A DNA stretch of 64,000 bases, from contig NZ_JAJISC010000002.1 in the NCBI RefSeq assembly GCF_024790395.1, positions 372,001-436,000 of the forward strand, read 5' to 3'. Source of the DNA: Halomonas dongshanensis (GTDB lineage Bacteria > Pseudomonadota > Gammaproteobacteria > Pseudomonadales > Halomonadaceae). The notes under the pieces were generated by a model. The model saw only the letters and a list, made by a program, of their open reading frames with translations. It made no database searches and was not told where the DNA came from. Numbering within the stretch: the first letter of the stretch is position 1; every line of letters starts with the position of its first letter. A program made the position numbers and the translations under genes. This document shows positions 19,084 to 28,021 of the stretch, one piece after another.

Positions 19084-20661
19084 ATGGAGGTTATCTTGCA
19101 TAACGCAAACAATTGGTGCGTAAAGCCTCTGATCACGCTTGAGCGGGTTGCAGATATCGTTCCCTCAGGAGCGACCTTATTCGTGGGCGGCTCCGGCGGC
19201 GGGCTGCAAGAGCCTTCGGCGTTGATTAGCACCCTGGGGCAGGCGTTCAAGCAAAAGGGGGCGCCGTGTGATCTCACGCTATGGCATTGCAGTGGCATTG
19301 GCGATAAAGCCGGGGGGGGGCTGAGCCACTTTGCAACCCCTGGCAATTTACGGCGCGTTATCGGTGGGCATTGGGGGATGAGCCCTGAGCTCGCGGATCT
19401 TGCGGTGGCCGAAGAAATCGATGCGTATAACTTTCCCCAAGGGGTGATTGCGCACCTGCTACGTGTCACCGGCTCGGGTGAGGATGGTTTGCTGACCAAA
19501 GTAGGGCTGCGTACCTTCGTTGATCCTCGTGTAGAGGGCGGACGACTCAATGCACGTACCACCGAAGAGCTGGTACAGCTAGTTACCGTAAGAGATCGCG
19601 AGTATCTGTTCTATCCCGCGCCGCGGATCGATGTCTGCTTGCTGCGAGCCACTAGTGCCGATGTGCAGGGCAATCTATCGTTCGAAGACGAGGCCGCTAT
19701 TCTCGAGCCTTTGGAGGCGGCCCTTGCCACCAAGCGTAACGGCGGCATCGTGATCGTACAGGTATCGAAGTATCTGGCCAAAAACAGTATCAACCCTCGC
19801 GATGTCAGAGTGCCGGGTAATCTTGTGGACTACCTCGTCCATGTCAAAGAGTGTTCGCAAACGGCGGTAACCCATTTCGAGCCCGGCTTCACCGGTAAGT
19901 ATCGTGTGCCTCTGGAGTCTCTACCCATCATGCCGGTTGGTTTGCGCCGCATTGTGGCAGAGCTCGCCTATCGGGAAATCGCTCACGGTCAATTAGTCAA
20001 TCTAGGGGTTGGTATGCCGGATGGCATTGCCAAACTGGCCTCGGAGCGTAACGAAATCGATCAAATCGCCTTTGCCGTCGAGCAAGGTCATATCGGCGGT
20101 ATTCCCGCCGGAGGAATCGAGTTTGGGGCGGTTTTCAACCCGTCATGCTCACTACCGGCTGCTTCTCAGTTCGATCTCTTCGATGGTGGCCACTTGGACG
20201 TTGCCTTTTTGGGCATGGCCGAGGTCGACCAATATGGCAATGTGAACGTGAGTCGTCACGGCGGGGGGATTTCCGGTGCTGGAGGATTCATCAACATCAC
20301 GCAGGGAACCCATAAGGTGGTTTTCTGTGGCTCGTTCACGGCCGGTGGGCTCGCGGTCGATGTGGGCGCCAATGGTCTTGCCATTACTACAGAAGGGCGG
20401 TTTGGCAAGTTCGTCGATCAAGTCAAGCAAATCACCTTCTCCGGGGCGCGGGCGCGAGAGCTAAAACAAGAGGTGCTCTACGTTACTGAGCGGGCCGTTT
20501 TCCGTTTGATCGATGAAGGGCTCGAACTCATCGAAGTGGTCGAAGGTGTCGACATCGAACGAGATATCGTTGCGCAGATGAGTTTCAGACCAGTGATAAA
20601 CGAGGTCGCGGTAATTCGGCTGCCCGACCACGATGTGACGGCGACTGAGCGCGCGCCGTGA
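19084..20661 (+). CDS. Family I acyl-CoA:acetate/3-ketoacid CoA-transferase, copy 1
   Basis: This protein of about 525 residues is a fused alpha-beta family I CoA-transferase of the YdiF type. The covalent-intermediate glutamate is Glu333 in AVEQGHIGG. It should move CoA from acetyl- or succinyl-CoA to a carboxylic acid, activating the acid imported by the TRAP transporter next to it. The ATG at 19084 lacks a ribosome-binding site; a TTG at 19096 lies 5 bases after GGAGG and may be the true start, 4 residues shorter. Two further homologues lie within 20 kb. Confidence 0.9.
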   Translation: MEVILHNANNWCVKPLITLERVADIVPSGATLFVGGSGGGLQEPSALISTLGQAFKQKGAPCDLTLWHCSGIGDKAGGGLSHFATPGNLRRVIGGHWGMSPELADLAVAEEIDAYNFPQGVIAHLLRVTGSGEDGLLTKVGLRTFVDPRVEGGRLNARTTEELVQLVTVRDREYLFYPAPRIDVCLLRATSADVQGNLSFEDEAAILEPLEAALATKRNGGIVIVQVSKYLAKNSINPRDVRVPGNLVDYLVHVKECSQTAVTHFEPGFTGKYRVPLESLPIMPVGLRRIVAELAYREIAHGQLVNLGVGMPDGIAKLASERNEIDQIAFAVEQGHIGGIPAGGIEFGAVFNPSCSLPAASQFDLFDGGHLDVAFLGMAEVDQYGNVNVSRHGGGISGAGGFINITQGTHKVVFCGSFTAGGLAVDVGANGLAITTEGRFGKFVDQVKQITFSGARARELKQEVLYVTERAVFRLIDEGLELIEVVEGVDIERDIVAQMSFRPVINEVAVIRLPDHDVTATERAP

Positions 20662-20772
20662 AAGAGCACTTTAAGGCGCTGTTAGGCCAGGATCAAAAGC
20701 GTATAGAAACGTCATAAACCTTTGCACGCCATGCGAACGATCGCATCTATCCACATGATGGAGATAAGAATA

Positions 20773-21771
20773 ATGCGTAGATCACACCTTGCTCTAGGAT
20801 CACTCGTCGCTGCTGGATGTCTGCTACTGACGGCCTGCTCCGACGATACTGACAGCGGCGAGCGCACTGTCGTTTTGACGGCAGGCCATCAACTGGCAAC
20901 GGGCACCTCTTTTCACCAAGGGCTGGAGAAATTTGCCGAACTCGTCGATGAGAAAACCCAGGGCCGAGTACAGGTTCGCGTTCACCCCAATGCCCAGTTG
21001 GGTAACGAAACGGAGATGTTCAGGGCCTTACAGTCTGGCACCGTCGATGTAGGCCTCTTTGCCCCGGGGTCGATCGCCGAGTACTACCCCGGTATCACGC
21101 TGCTATCCATGCCTTATCTTCTCGAAGATCGTGCCCACCGCGATCAGGTGCTCGAATCGGGCATTCTCGAACCGATGGAGGCAAACATTATTGAAGCGAC
21201 GGGGGCGGAAATACTGACCTACTTTGGTGGCAGCCAGCGTCAGATGTTCTTTACCGAAGAAGTCTCGAGCCTTGATGACATCCAAGGCCGACTGTTCCGT
21301 GTTCAACCCTCACAAATGCTGACCGAGTCCTACGCCTCCATGGGGCTGGAACCGACGGTGGTAGCTTATACCGAACTTTATAACGCGCTCGAGCAGGGCG
21401 TGGTCCAAGGTGCGGAGAACGAACCCATTTTCATCGAAAGCCAGAAGTTCTTCGAACCGGCGCCCTATATCGTGTTGACGGGGCACGAGGTCACCGTTCG
21501 CCCGGTAATGATTTCCAATATGGCGCTCGATAAACTCGATGACGAGCTTGCTGGCCAAGTGCGCGAAGCTGCACTCGAAGCCGGGGAGTTCGAGCGTCAG
21601 ACCGAAGGTGAGGCCGACCAGGAAATGCTCGAGCGCCTAGCGAGTCAAGACGGGGTGGTCATGACGGAAGTGGATACCACCGCGTTACGTTCGGCCATGG
21701 AGCCGATTTGGCAGAAGTACGCCGAAGAGTGGAACGAAACGGAATTACTATCGGCCATTCGGGGGTTGTAA
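20773..21771 (+). CDS. TRAP transporter substrate-binding protein (DctP type), predicted lipoprotein
   Basis: This 332-residue protein is a DctP-type solute receptor for carboxylate-like ligands. Unusually it has a lipoprotein signal: a short basic start, a hydrophobic run and the lipobox LTAC, with Cys22. It is therefore predicted to be membrane-tethered rather than free in the periplasm. The conserved ligand-clamping region GRLFRVQPSQM is present. I start at ATG 20773 because GGAG lies about 9 bases before it; in-frame upstream ATGs add a non-signal segment. The small and large permease genes follow directly. The ligand is unknown. Confidence 0.9.
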   Translation: MRRSHLALGSLVAAGCLLLTACSDDTDSGERTVVLTAGHQLATGTSFHQGLEKFAELVDEKTQGRVQVRVHPNAQLGNETEMFRALQSGTVDVGLFAPGSIAEYYPGITLLSMPYLLEDRAHRDQVLESGILEPMEANIIEATGAEILTYFGGSQRQMFFTEEVSSLDDIQGRLFRVQPSQMLTESYASMGLEPTVVAYTELYNALEQGVVQGAENEPIFIESQKFFEPAPYIVLTGHEVTVRPVMISNMALDKLDDELAGQVREAALEAGEFERQTEGEADQEMLERLASQDGVVMTEVDTTALRSAMEPIWQKYAEEWNETELLSAIRGL

Positions 21772-21777
21772 ATCGCC

Positions 21778-22293
21778 ATGAATACTCTCGCACGAGTGAA
21801 TAAAGGCGTGGCCAGAGGGGCCCGCATTGCTTCGCAACTCATATTGAGCGTGTTGACGATTACCGTCGCCTATCAGGTAATCAGTCGGTATGTTCCTGAT
21901 GTTCCAAGAATCATGTGGACCGAAGAACTTGCTCGCGCTGCGTTGGTCTGGTTGGTGTTTTTGAGTGCGACGTTTGCGGTATCGGATGACGCGCACTTCA
22001 AGATTGACCTCCTTCCTGAGCGCCTCCATCCGCGCGTGCGAGCAATTATCGATATCGTTGCATCCTTTCTCGTCTGCATCACGCTGGCTTTTCTACTGGT
22101 AGGATCCGTGACGTTCTTCCTTAACGGTTTCTCACGGATCTCGACCATGTCTGGCGTTAGCCTGGCCTGGAGCTATCTGGCACTGCCGCTATCGTTTGCA
22201 ATGATGCTGCTCAAATATATCGAGTATCTTATCCAAGCGATCAAGTCTTCTTATGCGCTGAAGTATCTTGCTAAAGAAGGAGAAACCATATGA
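21778..22293 (+). CDS. TRAP transporter small permease (DctQ type)
   Basis: This 171-residue inner-membrane protein has four predicted membrane helices and the family pattern TEELARAALVWLVFL. It forms the small subunit that joins DctM. The gene overlaps dctM by 4 bases (ATGA), indicating translational coupling, and starts 6 bases after dctP. Confidence 0.92.
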   Translation: MNTLARVNKGVARGARIASQLILSVLTITVAYQVISRYVPDVPRIMWTEELARAALVWLVFLSATFAVSDDAHFKIDLLPERLHPRVRAIIDIVASFLVCITLAFLLVGSVTFFLNGFSRISTMSGVSLAWSYLALPLSFAMMLLKYIEYLIQAIKSSYALKYLAKEGETI

Positions 22294-23582
22294 TCCTGCT
22301 AGAGCCGGGGGCCATTGCCCTCATAATGATCGCTATCTTCTTCTTTGCCATTCTGATTCGTATCCCGGTTGCGTTTGCGTTGGTCATGTCGGTGTTGCCG
22401 TTCATGCTGCTCGACTCGCGCTTCAATCTCGAACTGCTTGTTCAACGTATGTATGCGGGTATCGACTCTTTTGTATTATTGGCCGTGCCATTCTTCATAT
22501 TTGCCGCGAGCCTGATGACCTTGACGGGGGTGACGGATCGCCTCTTCGACTTTGCTCGCTCCATCGTCGGCGGAGCGCGAGGTGGGCTTGGCGTCGTCAA
22601 TGTGGCGAGTTCGATCGGCTTTAGCGGTATGTCGGGCTCATCTACAGCAGATGTCTCCGGTGCCGGGTCTATTCTGATTCCCCAGATGATCAAGCGAGGC
22701 TATAGCCGAGAGTATTGCGCGGCGGTCACTGCCTCATCTGCCGTCATCAGTTCGATTATTCCTCCCAGCATCCAGCTCATCGTTTGGGGGTCGTTGACCA
22801 ATACCTCCATTGGTCGGCTGTTTCTGGGGGCGATCATTCCCGGCCTGCTGGTGGGTGTGGCTTTGATGTTCGTTGCCTGGATCGTTGCGGTGCGTGCAGG
22901 CTACCCACCCGAGGCGCGATTCAATTGGGGAGTGTTCTGGAAGACCTTCGTCGGTGCGTTACCTGCATTCGGTATCATCGCGATCGTGTTTATCGGCTTT
23001 CGTTTTGGTGTGGTAACGGCTACTGAAGCGGCGGTTACGGCGGTCATCTACGCGATGCTTGTGGCTGCATTGATGTATCGCTCGCTCACCTTGAAGAATC
23101 TTCTGCAATCTCTGGCAACGACGGCCTCATTAACAGGTGTCGCGCTTCTCGCTCTGGCCGCAGCCTCGGTGATTGGCTACTTGTTGGCTATCTACAATAT
23201 CCCCTCGATGTTCGGCTCGCTGTTATCGGATATACCGGGATGGGCGGTTTTGGCCGTCATCGTCATGATTTTCCTGTTTATCGGATGTTTTTTAGATCCG
23301 CTGCCGGCCATGGCGATAATGATCCCCGTGTTCGCGCCTTTTGTACTCGCCGCAGGTATCGATCCTGTCCAGTATGGCGTTGTTGCGATCATGACGTTGG
23401 CCGTGGGACTCGTGACGCCGCCGGTCGGCATTTGTCTGCTCATTGCCTCTCAAATCGCAGAAGTGAATCTCATCAGAGTTATCAAGCCTGCACTGCCGTT
23501 TCTGTTTGCCATTCTTTTTATCATTGCCCTTTGCGTTACTTTCCCGCAATTGGTGCTCTGGCTGCCCTCTTTAGGAGCTTAA
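22290..23582 (+). CDS. TRAP transporter large permease (DctM type)
   Basis: This 430-residue polytopic protein matches the DctM subunit, the sodium-driven channel of TRAP systems. Typical segments are GFSGMSGSSTADVSGAGSI, IIPPSIQLIVWG and VTPPVGICLLIASQIA. Length is normal. It is the third gene of the transport set and is followed after 6 bases by the enoyl-CoA hydratase gene, so uptake and CoA chemistry are probably one transcript. Confidence 0.93.
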   Translation: MILLEPGAIALIMIAIFFFAILIRIPVAFALVMSVLPFMLLDSRFNLELLVQRMYAGIDSFVLLAVPFFIFAASLMTLTGVTDRLFDFARSIVGGARGGLGVVNVASSIGFSGMSGSSTADVSGAGSILIPQMIKRGYSREYCAAVTASSAVISSIIPPSIQLIVWGSLTNTSIGRLFLGAIIPGLLVGVALMFVAWIVAVRAGYPPEARFNWGVFWKTFVGALPAFGIIAIVFIGFRFGVVTATEAAVTAVIYAMLVAALMYRSLTLKNLLQSLATTASLTGVALLALAAASVIGYLLAIYNIPSMFGSLLSDIPGWAVLAVIVMIFLFIGCFLDPLPAMAIMIPVFAPFVLAAGIDPVQYGVVAIMTLAVGLVTPPVGICLLIASQIAEVNLIRVIKPALPFLFAILFIIALCVTFPQLVLWLPSLGA

Positions 23583-23588
23583 CATCAC

Positions 23589-24308
23589 ATGAACAAGTAT
23601 GACTTTCTTGAAGTTGAGCACCAGTCATCTGTTGCGATCGTGAAGCTTAACCGGCCGAAAGCGCTCAATGCTCTTTCTCAGGCGCTAATAAAAGAACTTG
23701 GGCAGGCACTGGATGAGATTCAAGGCGACGCGAGTCTTAAGGGGGTAGTGATATCGTCCACGACGGAAAAAGCCTTTAGTGCGGGGGCTGATACCAAAGA
23801 GATCGATACGCTAAGCGTCGAGCAGTTTCAGGTTTCGAACCGTAGTGGAGCGGATCTCTTTCAACGTATTGAAGAGTTTCCCCTGCCGGTCGCTGCAGCG
23901 ATACGTGGGTACGCGCTTGGCGGAGGGTTCGAGCTGGCGCTGGCCTGCGACATAAGATTTGCCGCCGACAACGCTCGTTTCGGCTTGCCCGAGGTCACGA
24001 TTGGCTTCCTGCCTGGGTGGGGAGGCGTTAGACGGCTTTCGGCCATTATCGGCATTGGACGTGCCAAATATCTGGTGTTCAGCGGCAAAATGATGACGGC
24101 GACTGATGCATTTGCTGAGGGACTGTTGGCTGAAGAAATCAGTGGCGATCCAGAGCAGGATGCTGTGGCATTCATTTCCTCGCTGCCTGATAAAGGCAAG
24201 CAGTCTATTGGCTATGTCAAACACCTGTTTGCGCAAATGGTGGATGAGCAGGACGCCGCCAATCTTGAGACTCTATTCATGGCGTCGTTGTTGGCGAAGA
24301 GAGGGTGA
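23589..24308 (+). CDS. Enoyl-CoA hydratase/isomerase family protein, copy 1
   Basis: This 239-residue crotonase-fold protein has the oxyanion-hole regions FSAGADTKEID (near residue 60) and GYALGGGFELALACD (near 105). LPEVTIGFLPGWGGVRRL follows, with the first hydratase glutamate position retained (PEV). It should hydrate or isomerise an enoyl-CoA made by the adjacent acyl-CoA dehydrogenase. It is slightly shorter than the usual 255-260 residues. Only 3 bases separate it from the next gene. Confidence 0.9.
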   Translation: MNKYDFLEVEHQSSVAIVKLNRPKALNALSQALIKELGQALDEIQGDASLKGVVISSTTEKAFSAGADTKEIDTLSVEQFQVSNRSGADLFQRIEEFPLPVAAAIRGYALGGGFELALACDIRFAADNARFGLPEVTIGFLPGWGGVRRLSAIIGIGRAKYLVFSGKMMTATDAFAEGLLAEEISGDPEQDAVAFISSLPDKGKQSIGYVKHLFAQMVDEQDAANLETLFMASLLAKRG

Positions 24309-24311
24309 AAC

Positions 24312-25454
24312 ATGATGATATCAAGACACAGCGATACAGCACTCGCGGCACTTTACGACTACTGCAGCGCTGAACTAGCCCCGCGTGCGGCACAAATCGA
24401 TGAAGCCAACGTCTTCGTTCCTGACGTATTGCGTGACTTGGCTCGGATCGGTCAGCAGCGACTTCACCTTGAGCAACAGCAGATCGACTGGCGGCCATCA
24501 ACGTGGTTACGCATTCATCAAGCGAGCAAGACGCTGGCGCGATACTCTACGGCTCTAGCTGTTGCTACCAGTGTAGCGCGATTACACAGCTACCTACTGA
24601 TCAAATATGCCGCGTCCGAAGTGTGTGAGCGATGGCTTGAAAAGACTCTGAACGCAGAGGCCTTTGGATCCTTCGCCATCACCGAGCCACAGGCGGGTAC
24701 CGATATAAGAGCAATGGAGACAATCGCCGTTGAAACCAAAGGCGGATTTCGTCTTTCGGGCCGAAAACGCTGGATTGGACTTGCGCCGATTGCCGATTAC
24801 TCAATCGTCCTGGCCAAACTCGATAGCGCTTCCCGTAAGGCAAGAACGATTGCGCTGGTCGTCGACCTTTCCAGTCAGGGTGTTTCGCGTGTGCCTGAAT
24901 TGCCTTTGTCCGGGCTACGAGGGATGCCTAATGGCGGCCTGGATTTCGAAAATGTCTTCGTCCCTGCGGAAAGTGCCCTCGCATGTGATGGTTTCATGGG
25001 GATGATGGATGGGCTCAATCTAGCCAGAATTGAAGCAGCCTCATACTCCTGTGGCCTCATCCAGCGTGCCGTCGAGCTTTCCATCGAGCGCACCGCTTCG
25101 CGAGAGATCTTTGGTGAGTCACTGCTCGACAAACAGCTTACCCAGCAGAGAATTGGTCAGATGCACGGCGACTATCTGGTGGCCGACACGATGACGATTC
25201 AGGCAGCCCATACGTTCGCCAAGGGCGACGGCGGATGCCCGGAAACCATCTCAGCAGCCAAGCTGTTTGCGACTGATAAAGCGCGAGAACATACCGATAC
25301 TGCAATGCAGTTTTGGGGGGCACAAGGCTTGATATTGCACTCGGATGTAGAGCGCATGCATCGAGATGCAAAGGTCATGCAGATCTTCGACGGCACCAGC
25401 GAAATTCATCAGTTGATGCTGGCAAAGCATGCCATTCGGCACATCCACGACTAA
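24312..25454 (+). CDS. Acyl-CoA dehydrogenase family protein
   Basis: This 380-residue flavoprotein matches acyl-CoA dehydrogenases (FAD-binding FAITEPQAGTD, then SGRKRWIGLAPIAD). At the place of the catalytic glutamate in the IYEGT motif, the sequence reads IFDGTSEIH, so Asp360 replaces Glu. Some members use a glutamate elsewhere, so this need not mean loss of activity, but it hints at an unusual substrate. It should oxidise an acyl-CoA and pass electrons to ETF. It lies between hydratase and SDR genes in a tightly packed operon. Confidence 0.88.
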   Translation: MMISRHSDTALAALYDYCSAELAPRAAQIDEANVFVPDVLRDLARIGQQRLHLEQQQIDWRPSTWLRIHQASKTLARYSTALAVATSVARLHSYLLIKYAASEVCERWLEKTLNAEAFGSFAITEPQAGTDIRAMETIAVETKGGFRLSGRKRWIGLAPIADYSIVLAKLDSASRKARTIALVVDLSSQGVSRVPELPLSGLRGMPNGGLDFENVFVPAESALACDGFMGMMDGLNLARIEAASYSCGLIQRAVELSIERTASREIFGESLLDKQLTQQRIGQMHGDYLVADTMTIQAAHTFAKGDGGCPETISAAKLFATDKAREHTDTAMQFWGAQGLILHSDVERMHRDAKVMQIFDGTSEIHQLMLAKHAIRHIHD

Positions 25455-25463
25455 GGAGTGGTT

Positions 25464-26258
25464 ATGTCATTACTGAGCGCGGCTCGGAGCCGACAGGTGC
25501 GCTGGGCATCCGAGCAGAATCGTGCCGAGGAAGGATTTGCCAACCTAGCTGGGCAAACGGTCCTGGTGACCGGTTGTCATGGGGGAATTGGCGCGGCCAT
25601 TTGCCAGCAGCTATGTCGTGCAGGAGCCTTTGTCATTGGCAGTGACATGAGTGACGTTTCATCCCCCCTGAGCGAGCAGCCACACTTCGTGTTCGTCCCC
25701 TGTAACCTTGCGCAGCCTGCATCCGTTTCAGAACTTTTGGAAATTGCGCGCGCCCTGGAAGCCACGTGTCTGGTTAACAACGCAGGGGTGATGTACGAAA
25801 CCAGCCTAGCAGATACCGATGAAACTGTCTGGCAGCATACCCTCGAAATCAATCTGTCCTCGATTTACCGCCTTGTGCGAGGACTCGAACCCGTTCTCGG
25901 ACGGGCAAACAGCGCGGCTATCGTCAACGTGGCTTCGCAGATCGCTTTTCGAGGTGGTGCAAATCTCAGCGCCTATAGCGCTTCAAAGGCGGGTGTGATC
26001 GGGCTGACTCGTAGTCTTGCTCATGAGTTAGGGCCTCACATACGTGTCAATGCCGTAGCACCGGGCCCGGTAGTATCACCCATGACCGAAGCCTTCATGA
26101 CCGAAGATTGGTTGGCGGCAAAAACGCGCAACTTGATTGCCAACCGATTTGGCCAGCCAGACGAAGTTGCCAGTGTCGTTCGCTTTCTGCTGAGCCGTGA
26201 AGCTGCATATATCTATGGACAAGCGATTTCGGTCAATGGTGGAGGATACCTATCATGA
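25464..26258 (+). CDS. SDR-family dehydrogenase, module A
   Basis: This 264-residue protein has the SDR nucleotide-binding motif TGCHGGIG, LVNNAGV, and the catalytic Ser-Tyr-Lys set in NVASQIAFRGG and AYSASKAG. It ends with the usual GQAISVNGGGYLS. It is probably a 3-hydroxyacyl-CoA or hydroxy-acid dehydrogenase acting after hydration. The frame opens at a GTG at 25458, but AAGGAG points to the ATG at 25464. Its stop overlaps the MaoC start by 4 bases. Confidence 0.9.
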   Translation: MSLLSAARSRQVRWASEQNRAEEGFANLAGQTVLVTGCHGGIGAAICQQLCRAGAFVIGSDMSDVSSPLSEQPHFVFVPCNLAQPASVSELLEIARALEATCLVNNAGVMYETSLADTDETVWQHTLEINLSSIYRLVRGLEPVLGRANSAAIVNVASQIAFRGGANLSAYSASKAGVIGLTRSLAHELGPHIRVNAVAPGPVVSPMTEAFMTEDWLAAKTRNLIANRFGQPDEVASVVRFLLSREAAYIYGQAISVNGGGYLS

Positions 26259-26698
26259 CGACGACAACCTATGAGTTCGATGATATCGACCTGGCCACGC
26301 TGATCGATAACACTTTTACCAACCGCCGGACCGTGAGCGAGTTTGACGTGCTTGGTTTTGCCGGTATTACCGGTGATCTGGCAGCGAATCATACCGATGA
26401 GCTCTATATGCAGGAGAGCGGTTTTTCCGGGCGCATCGCGCACGGCGTTCTGCTGCTGGGCTATACCTCGACGCTAAGCACTAAAGTCGCAGACTTGATC
26501 CGTGAGCCCGTCGTATCGCTTGGCTATGATCGCGTGCGTTTTATAAAACCTGTGTATATCGGTACGACCATCGAGTGCCGTTACACGTTGAAGTCTATTG
26601 ATCGGGGCGCCAGACGATTGATTTCCAAAACAAGCGTTTATGAGGCCAACAGTGAAGAAACGATTCTTGTCGCGACACACATCATGAAGGTTCTTTAA
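26255..26698 (+). CDS. MaoC-family (R)-specific enoyl-CoA hydratase
   Basis: This 147-residue hot-dog-fold protein carries the hydratase motif as GDLAANH, with Asp41 and His46 at the catalytic spacing, followed by FSGRIAHGVLLLGY. It should catalyse R-specific hydration or dehydration of an enoyl-CoA. Module A therefore holds two unrelated hydratases (crotonase and MaoC), allowing an S- and an R-specific step. It overlaps the SDR gene by 4 bases. Confidence 0.9.
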   Translation: MTTTTYEFDDIDLATLIDNTFTNRRTVSEFDVLGFAGITGDLAANHTDELYMQESGFSGRIAHGVLLLGYTSTLSTKVADLIREPVVSLGYDRVRFIKPVYIGTTIECRYTLKSIDRGARRLISKTSVYEANSEETILVATHIMKVL

Positions 26699-26741
26699 CG
26701 CGTCGAAGTGACAGGTCTTGGCCTATATCTACATTGCCAAT

Positions 26742-26773
26742 TGAAAGCGCATTCGCGTGCAAGCACGCTTTCA
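26742..26773 (+). promoter_or_regulatory. Hairpin between MaoC and DUF993 genes
   Basis: TGAAAGCG (26742-26749) pairs with CGCTTTCA (26766-26773). Nested inside, GCGTGC (26755) and GCACGC (26763) form a competing palindrome. It lies 18 bases before the DUF993 ATG, so it may set relative expression or bind a regulator. Confidence 0.45.
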
Positions 26774-26791
26774 TATAAGGAATAGGACGTT

Positions 26792-27991
26792 ATGAATACG
26801 CTCACATTACTTGCCGATAACGGTGTGCTGCATAAGGTTGCGCTCAATCAAGCGGGAGAGGGGGTAGCACCGGGCACCGTATTGAAAAGCCGTGTGGCTT
26901 ATGCCGCTGCCCATATCGTGCCACGTACGTTGGGGAACAATACGCCAGGGGCGCCCGCCGATATCGATTGGGACGCCACGCTGGGAATACGGCGTCGCAT
27001 CTATGCTCAAGGGCTGGGCGTGGCCGACGCGATGGATACCGCTCAGCGTAATCTGGGTTTGGATTTTGCAGGTACAAAAGAGCTCATACGTCGCTCTGCC
27101 GAGGTGGCGCGTGAGTGCCGGGGCAAGCTCGTGGTGGGGGTGAATACCGATCACCTGGAGGCTTCGCATGTGTCGCTGCAAGAGGTGATCGATGCCTACA
27201 AGCTTCAACTAGATATTGCTGAAGAAGCGGGCGCCGATGCCGTACTGATGGCGAGTCGGCATCTAGCGGCGGCCGCCTCCGATGCGAAAGCATATCGAAG
27301 TGCCTATGATGCCATTCTGAAATCCACCTCTCGTCCAGTGGTATTGCATTGGCTGGGAACGGCTTTCGACCCTGCTTTGGCCGGTTACTTTGGCTCCTCG
27401 GAGTGGCAGTTGGCGGCAGATACCGTCCTGCATATCATTCAGGAGAATCGCGAGCATGTGGTGGGCATCAAGATGAGCCTGCTTGATTGGCGCTCTGAAG
27501 TCTATTTGCGTGAACGCCTTCCCGATGGGGTGCGTATGTTCACTGGTGATGATTATAACTATGTGCGCTTGATCGGTGGGGCTGAGGTATATGGTAGCGA
27601 TAGCAGCGCCGGTGGCTTCGATGACGCACGCGGGCATTCCGACGCGCTATTGGGGGCATTCGCTTCATTCCCGAAGGCAGCCGCTGCGGCGATACAGGCT
27701 CTGGATCGCGGAGATGCGCAAAGTTACCGCCGTATTTTGGAGCCTACAGAAGCATTGAGCCGACACATCTTTGCTACGCCCACCTATTTTTACAAAACAG
27801 GCGTTGCCTTTATGGCATGGCTAAACGGATATCAAACAGCGTTCCAGATGGTGGGAGGATTGCACTCTGCTCGCAGCCTGCCTCACCTTTCAAGAATTGT
27901 TGAATTAGCCAATGACGCCCAGGTATTTGAGTGCCCGGAGCTTGCCGCTGAACGTTGGTATGGTTTATTAAAGCTTAATGGTCTCAAGTGA
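26792..27991 (+). CDS. DUF993 aldolase-fold protein, copy 1
   Basis: This 399-residue protein belongs to DUF993, distantly related to the dihydrodipicolinate synthase/N-acetylneuraminate lyase superfamily. The Schiff-base lysine of that superfamily appears retained as Lys227 in VVGIKMSLLD, followed by FTGDDYNY. The strand that normally carries the catalytic tyrosine reads VVLHWLG, so His186-Trp187 replace it. No member has a reaction I can name. It sits at the end of the acyl-CoA operon before glycerate kinase, so a carbon-carbon cleavage giving a C2-C3 product is plausible. A homologue lies at 40161, and this copy has an extra loop of roughly 14 residues near residue 275. Confidence 0.88.
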   Translation: MNTLTLLADNGVLHKVALNQAGEGVAPGTVLKSRVAYAAAHIVPRTLGNNTPGAPADIDWDATLGIRRRIYAQGLGVADAMDTAQRNLGLDFAGTKELIRRSAEVARECRGKLVVGVNTDHLEASHVSLQEVIDAYKLQLDIAEEAGADAVLMASRHLAAAASDAKAYRSAYDAILKSTSRPVVLHWLGTAFDPALAGYFGSSEWQLAADTVLHIIQENREHVVGIKMSLLDWRSEVYLRERLPDGVRMFTGDDYNYVRLIGGAEVYGSDSSAGGFDDARGHSDALLGAFASFPKAAAAAIQALDRGDAQSYRRILEPTEALSRHIFATPTYFYKTGVAFMAWLNGYQTAFQMVGGLHSARSLPHLSRIVELANDAQVFECPELAAERWYGLLKLNGLK

Positions 27992-28021
27992 TTGCGGCGC
28001 TATTGAACAGGGTGTTGATAT

